DNA from: Bdellovibrionales bacterium
Lineage (GTDB): Bacteria > Bdellovibrionota > Bacteriovoracia > Bacteriovoracales > Bacteriovoracaceae
Assembly (NCBI GenBank): GCA_005791855.1
Contig: SXUH01000387.1
Location: 1 to 10,433 of the forward strand
Reading direction: 5' to 3'
Length of the DNA stretch: 10,433 bases
Shown here: positions 7,308-10,433 of the stretch, piece after piece
Numbering within the stretch: the stretch's first letter is position 1
How the letters are laid out: each line of letters begins with the position of its first letter
The notes under the pieces: generated by a model
The model's database searches: none
Told to the model about the DNA's origin: nothing
The model's input: the letters and a program-made list of their open reading frames with translations, nothing else
Translations under genes and position numbers: made by a program

Positions 7308-10160
7308 ATGAAACGTGAACCTGGAATGGCCTATGACACCAAAGCTCTGAATAAGTTCTTTGCTGTCATCTCCGTAGTCTTTCTCTTAGTCACCATCTGG
7401 ATGATCTTCGACGATTACATCCGACCGTGGAAGGCCGTCCAGGTCAAGGCCCTGGACATCGAGAGGAAGAAGATCCAGTCGAAGATCAAGGAGATCGACG
7501 GGTCCATCGACGGGAAGAAGCTCAAGGAAGTAAAAGCGAAGATCGCCGCCGCCGAGAAAGACGTGGAGGCCCGGAAGGGCGACCTCGAGAAGGCCAACGA
7601 AGAGATCGCCGAGATCCAGAGAAAGATCTACGTCCAGAACATGATCAACGGCGTGAACGGATCCCAGGCCGCTGCGTACCAGTTCAAGTACGAGCACGCC
7701 CTCGTGGAAAAGCACATGGACGAGGCGAAGAAGCTCCAGGTCGAGTTCAACGACTACAAGAAGAAGGAAATCGAAGGGAAGGACCGGCTGAAGGGCCTCC
7801 AGGCCCAGGAAGCTAAGTTCCAGGAACAGATCAAGCAGATCCAGGCGAAGCAGACCGCCGCAGAGAAAGAGCTCAAGGACATGGTCGGGGACAGAGAACG
7901 GATGCTGACCGCGATGTCTTCAACCGAAAAAAATCCCATCTGGGCTCTCCGGAACGCACCGTTCATCGACTACCTCGACCCCACGGTGAAGATCCGTCAG
8001 TACGTAGTAAAGAACGTCACCGACGATCGCTACTTCCAGCAGGTCCCGAAGATCGACCGTTGTACCACCTGCCACGTCTTCATCGACAAGCCAGGATACG
8101 AAGACCAGCAGAACCCGTACAAGACTCACCCGAAGGTCAACGAGCTCGCGGTCGGCGTCAACTCCGCCCACCCGGCGAAGGACTTCGGCTGTACCTCCTG
8201 TCACGGAGGGGTCGGCGACCGGGTGAACGACTTCAACTCCCCGGCCCACATTCCACAGAACGCCCAGCAGGAAAAAGAATGGAAGGAGAAGTACCACTGG
8301 CACGAACCGCACAAGGTTCCCCAGGCCATGCTCCCGCTCCAGCACACCGAAGGGATGTGTATCAAGTGCCACCAGGGAGTCGAGAAGCTTCCGATGGCGG
8401 ACAAGCTTAACAACGGCCGGGCCCTCGTTCAGCAGTACGGCTGCTACGCCTGCCACAAGATCGAAGGCTGGCAGCACTTAGATAAACCAGGTCCGTCTCT
8501 CCGGAAGGTCATCTCGAAGGTCCCATCAAAAGAGTGGATCAAGAACTGGATCTGGGCTCCGAAGTCCTTCAACCCGAAGTCCAAGATGCCACAGTTCTTC
8601 GATCAACCGAACAACTCCGCTCCGGAGTTCCGCCGCCGGAACCTCACGGAAGTAAACGCCATCGCCGAATACGTCGTGAAGACCGCCAAGCAGTACAAGC
8701 CGCTCCAGCGGTACAGCGGTGGAAGCACCGAGCGCGGAAAAGAGCTCATCGAAACCATCGGCTGCGTCGGCTGCCACATGGTCGAGGGGATCGACGAGAA
8801 GTGGAACAAGGTCGGAAACAGAAAGGGGACCTACCTCACGAACCTCGGTTCGAAGGTCGACCCGGACTGGCTCGTCTCCTGGCTGAAGCTGCCGTCCCAC
8901 TACGACGAAACGACCATCATGCCTTCCTTCCGCCTGAGCGACCAGGAGGCGAACGACATCGCAAGCTACCTCCTGAGCTTCAAGAATAAGGAATTCGAAT
9001 CCCTCAAGTTCCCGTCCCTCGAGCCGGACATCCGGGACAAGATCCTCGTGGAAGACTACTTCTCGGCCTTCGAAACCGTCGAAGCCGCGAAGGCGAAGCT
9101 CGCCAAGATGACTCAGGAAGAGCGGACCCACGAGCTCGGAAAACGCTCGATCAACAAGTACGGCTGCTACTCCTGCCACGACATCAATGGCTTCGAAGGC
9201 GACCTGCCGCAGATCGGTCCGGAGCTCACGAAAGAAGGCTCCAAGCCGGTCGAACAGTTCGGCTTCGGACAGCAGCACCACGTTCCGCACACCAGACAGG
9301 GCTGGCTCACGCAGCACTTGAAGAACCCGCGGATCTGGGACGTCGGCGTGCCGAAGCTCTTCAAGGACCTCAACAAAATGCCGAACTTCTACCTCAACGA
9401 CCAGGAAGTTGAAGCCATGGTGGGGGTGATCCTCGGCCAGGTTTCCGACAAGGTTCCGATGATGGGCCAGAAGAACCTCGACGCCAACGAGAAGATCTAC
9501 GAAGAGGGGATGAAGGTCGCCAACAAGTACAACTGCTACGGCTGCCACAAGATCGACGGCATGGGCGGGAAACTTTCCGAAGCCTTCGACGACCAGAACT
9601 TCGGTCCACCGTACCTCGTGAAGCAAGGCCACCGCGTCCAGACAGATTGGCTCTACGACTTCCTAAGAAACGTTCATCCGATTCGCACGTACGTGAAGGT
9701 GCGAATGCCGACGTTCCCGTTCACCACCGAAGAACTAAACAAGCTCGTCATGGGCTTCCAGGCCGGGGCGAACCAGGCGACGTTCGAGGGTGACGTGAAG
9801 ATCTCCTGGGAGCCAGGGGAGAGAGAAGCCGCTCAGAAGATCTGGAACGAGCTCGCCTGTACCACTTGCCACACACTCGGCTTCACGAAGGATGATCCGC
9901 AGGCGCCGGATCTCCACTACGCGAAGAAGAGGCTGCGAACAACGTGGATGGAAGCTTGGATTTCGAATCCGCAGTCCTTCCTCCCGTATACTTCGATGCC
10001 AGCGTTCTGGGACGACGGAAGCGGAAACCTCATCCCTGCGGTTCAAGGGGTACTGGATGACGATCCGAAACGACAGATCAGGGCCGTCAGGAAACTGGTT
10101 CAGGAGTTCGGACACGATTTTAGCCCCAAACCATTCCCCAAAAATACACCACAAGAATAA
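7308..10160 (+). CDS. Membrane-anchored octahaem cytochrome c subunit with coiled coil
   Basis: This 950-residue protein probably replaces cytochrome c1 or f as electron acceptor from the Rieske protein and passes electrons through the periplasm. It has an N-terminal membrane anchor (about 16-38, followed by RPWKAVQ), a long charged coiled coil (about 45-200) and eight CXXCH haem sites starting at Cys252, 295, 351, 379, 486, 620, 743 and 851. The last five each start a class I-like cytochrome c domain with a downstream Met ligand candidate in an MP motif: Met427, 538, 691, 800 and 897. The first three lack such a Met and lie in a histidine-rich segment, suggesting bis-His haems. TAAGG (7294-7298) lies nine bases before the ATG; a second Met at residue 7 is an alternative start. 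It is the last gene of the operon, with a terminator directly after. The first about 30 and last about 18 codons are AT-richer. Confidence 0.93.
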   Translation: MKREPGMAYDTKALNKFFAVISVVFLLVTIWMIFDDYIRPWKAVQVKALDIERKKIQSKIKEIDGSIDGKKLKEVKAKIAAAEKDVEARKGDLEKANEEIAEIQRKIYVQNMINGVNGSQAAAYQFKYEHALVEKHMDEAKKLQVEFNDYKKKEIEGKDRLKGLQAQEAKFQEQIKQIQAKQTAAEKELKDMVGDRERMLTAMSSTEKNPIWALRNAPFIDYLDPTVKIRQYVVKNVTDDRYFQQVPKIDRCTTCHVFIDKPGYEDQQNPYKTHPKVNELAVGVNSAHPAKDFGCTSCHGGVGDRVNDFNSPAHIPQNAQQEKEWKEKYHWHEPHKVPQAMLPLQHTEGMCIKCHQGVEKLPMADKLNNGRALVQQYGCYACHKIEGWQHLDKPGPSLRKVISKVPSKEWIKNWIWAPKSFNPKSKMPQFFDQPNNSAPEFRRRNLTEVNAIAEYVVKTAKQYKPLQRYSGGSTERGKELIETIGCVGCHMVEGIDEKWNKVGNRKGTYLTNLGSKVDPDWLVSWLKLPSHYDETTIMPSFRLSDQEANDIASYLLSFKNKEFESLKFPSLEPDIRDKILVEDYFSAFETVEAAKAKLAKMTQEERTHELGKRSINKYGCYSCHDINGFEGDLPQIGPELTKEGSKPVEQFGFGQQHHVPHTRQGWLTQHLKNPRIWDVGVPKLFKDLNKMPNFYLNDQEVEAMVGVILGQVSDKVPMMGQKNLDANEKIYEEGMKVANKYNCYGCHKIDGMGGKLSEAFDDQNFGPPYLVKQGHRVQTDWLYDFLRNVHPIRTYVKVRMPTFPFTTEELNKLVMGFQAGANQATFEGDVKISWEPGEREAAQKIWNELACTTCHTLGFTKDDPQAPDLHYAKKRLRTTWMEAWISNPQSFLPYTSMPAFWDDGSGNLIPAVQGVLDDDPKRQIRAVRKLVQEFGHDFSPKPFPKNTPQE

Positions 10161-10164
10161 AATG

Positions 10165-10192
10165 AAGGGCCTGAAAAAGGCCCTTTCTTTTT
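10165..10192 (+). terminator. Rho-independent terminator of the bc operon
   Basis: AAGGGCC (10165-10171) and GGCCCTT (10179-10185) form a seven-pair perfect stem with a seven-base loop. TCTTTTT (10186-10192) follows directly. It starts four bases after the stop codon of the octahaem cytochrome gene, a textbook position for ending the operon. Confidence 0.93.
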
Positions 10193-10353
10193 GCATCGAG
10201 TTGTATTACATTCATTTGTAGCAAAAGTTTCAGATTTCTTCTAAAGACGAATCGAAATCATTAATCAAATTCAAAGTTTTTTGTCGTACCACCACCTCAG
10301 AAAACGCTCGATGAATTTGTAAAAAAAGAAAACAAACAGTAGCTCTTTTCTCA

Positions 10354-10383
10354 TTGACAGATAAAGCTTGAATCCACTAAATT
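10354..10383 (+). promoter_or_regulatory. Probable promoter of the tRNA gene
   Basis: A consensus -35 box TTGACA (10354-10359) is followed by 18 bases and then TAAATT (10378-10383), which matches four of six -10 positions. Transcription would start near 10390, about 15 bases before the tRNA. The 213 bp between the terminator and the tRNA are about one third G+C and show no credible coding region. Confidence 0.6.
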
Positions 10384-10405
10384 GGCTTCTCGCGATTTAT
10401 CGGAT

Positions 10406-10433
10406 GGGGGTGTAGCTCAGCTGGGAGAGCGGC
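10406..10433 (+). tRNA. tRNA gene, 5' part (isotype probably Ala), cut by the window end
   Basis: The first 28 bases of a tRNA are visible: a seven-base acceptor strand GGGGGTG, T8 and A9, D stem GCTC (10415-10418), D loop AGCTGGGA and the paired GAGC (10427-10430). The rest, including the anticodon, is outside the window. The GGGG start and the D arm are typical of tRNA-Ala, but the isotype cannot be proven here. Confidence 0.88.

Noticed and set aside
8526..9632. A 368-codon open frame on the minus strand inside the octahaem cytochrome gene
   Set aside because: It is antisense to a gene with eight haem motifs in frame; the product is low-complexity and arises from codon bias.
8058..9872. 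Repeated haem-site DNA considered as a nucleotide repeat array
   Set aside because: The similarity is at the level of the CXXCH protein motif in diverged cytochrome domains; spacing is irregular and there is no DNA repeat or CRISPR structure.

Overview
The window carries the genes for a quinol-oxidising cytochrome bc-type respiratory complex (4894-10160, plus strand). They follow a Rieske / cytochrome b6-like / extended subunit IV-like / multihaem cytochrome c order. Accessory membrane proteins lie upstream, then a group of unrelated or unrecognised genes. The organism looks like a Gram-negative bacterium: there is a Sec signal peptide on an eight-cysteine exported protein, a twin-arginine-like Rieske N-terminus and periplasmic c-type haem domains. 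The complex resembles the b6-type, multihaem-c versions I associate with deltaproteobacteria-like lineages such as Bdellovibrionota. That placement is a low-confidence impression from memory, not a search result.

Layout. 1-152 is the 3' end of a thiolase, which overlaps by four bases a 433-residue membrane protein of unknown function (149-1450). Converging on it is a minus-strand pair: a four-helix membrane protein (3311-3856) transcribed first, then a 591-residue exported protein (1460-3235). A 73-bp divergent gap separates this pair from a membrane-anchored HEAT-repeat protein (3930-4802, plus). After a 91-bp gap with a hairpin come the Rieske protein (4894-5397), cytochrome b6-like protein (5407-6186), extended subunit IV-like protein (6205-7281) and a 950-residue octahaem cytochrome c (7308-10160). 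These four genes have short gaps (9, 18 and 26 bp), each with its own ribosome binding site, and end at a clear intrinsic terminator. A tRNA gene with its own promoter starts at 10406 and runs off the window.

How the parts should work together: quinol is oxidised at a Qo site formed by the two b-type subunits and the Rieske protein. One electron goes through the Rieske cluster to the octahaem cytochrome, which takes the place of cytochrome c1 or f. The other goes through the two b haems and possibly a covalent c-type haem at Cys59 of the b6-like subunit. The HEAT-repeat and four-helix proteins are candidate accessory or assembly factors by position only.

Two things stand out. The complex has unusual architecture: a coiled-coil-anchored octahaem subunit, APWY in place of PEWY at Qo, and extra helices on the subunit IV part. 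The base composition is mosaic: gene interiors use almost only G/C-ending codons, while gene ends, intergenic DNA and one block of about 850 bp (roughly 4152-5010) are much more AT-rich, with a sharp switch inside the HEAT-repeat gene.
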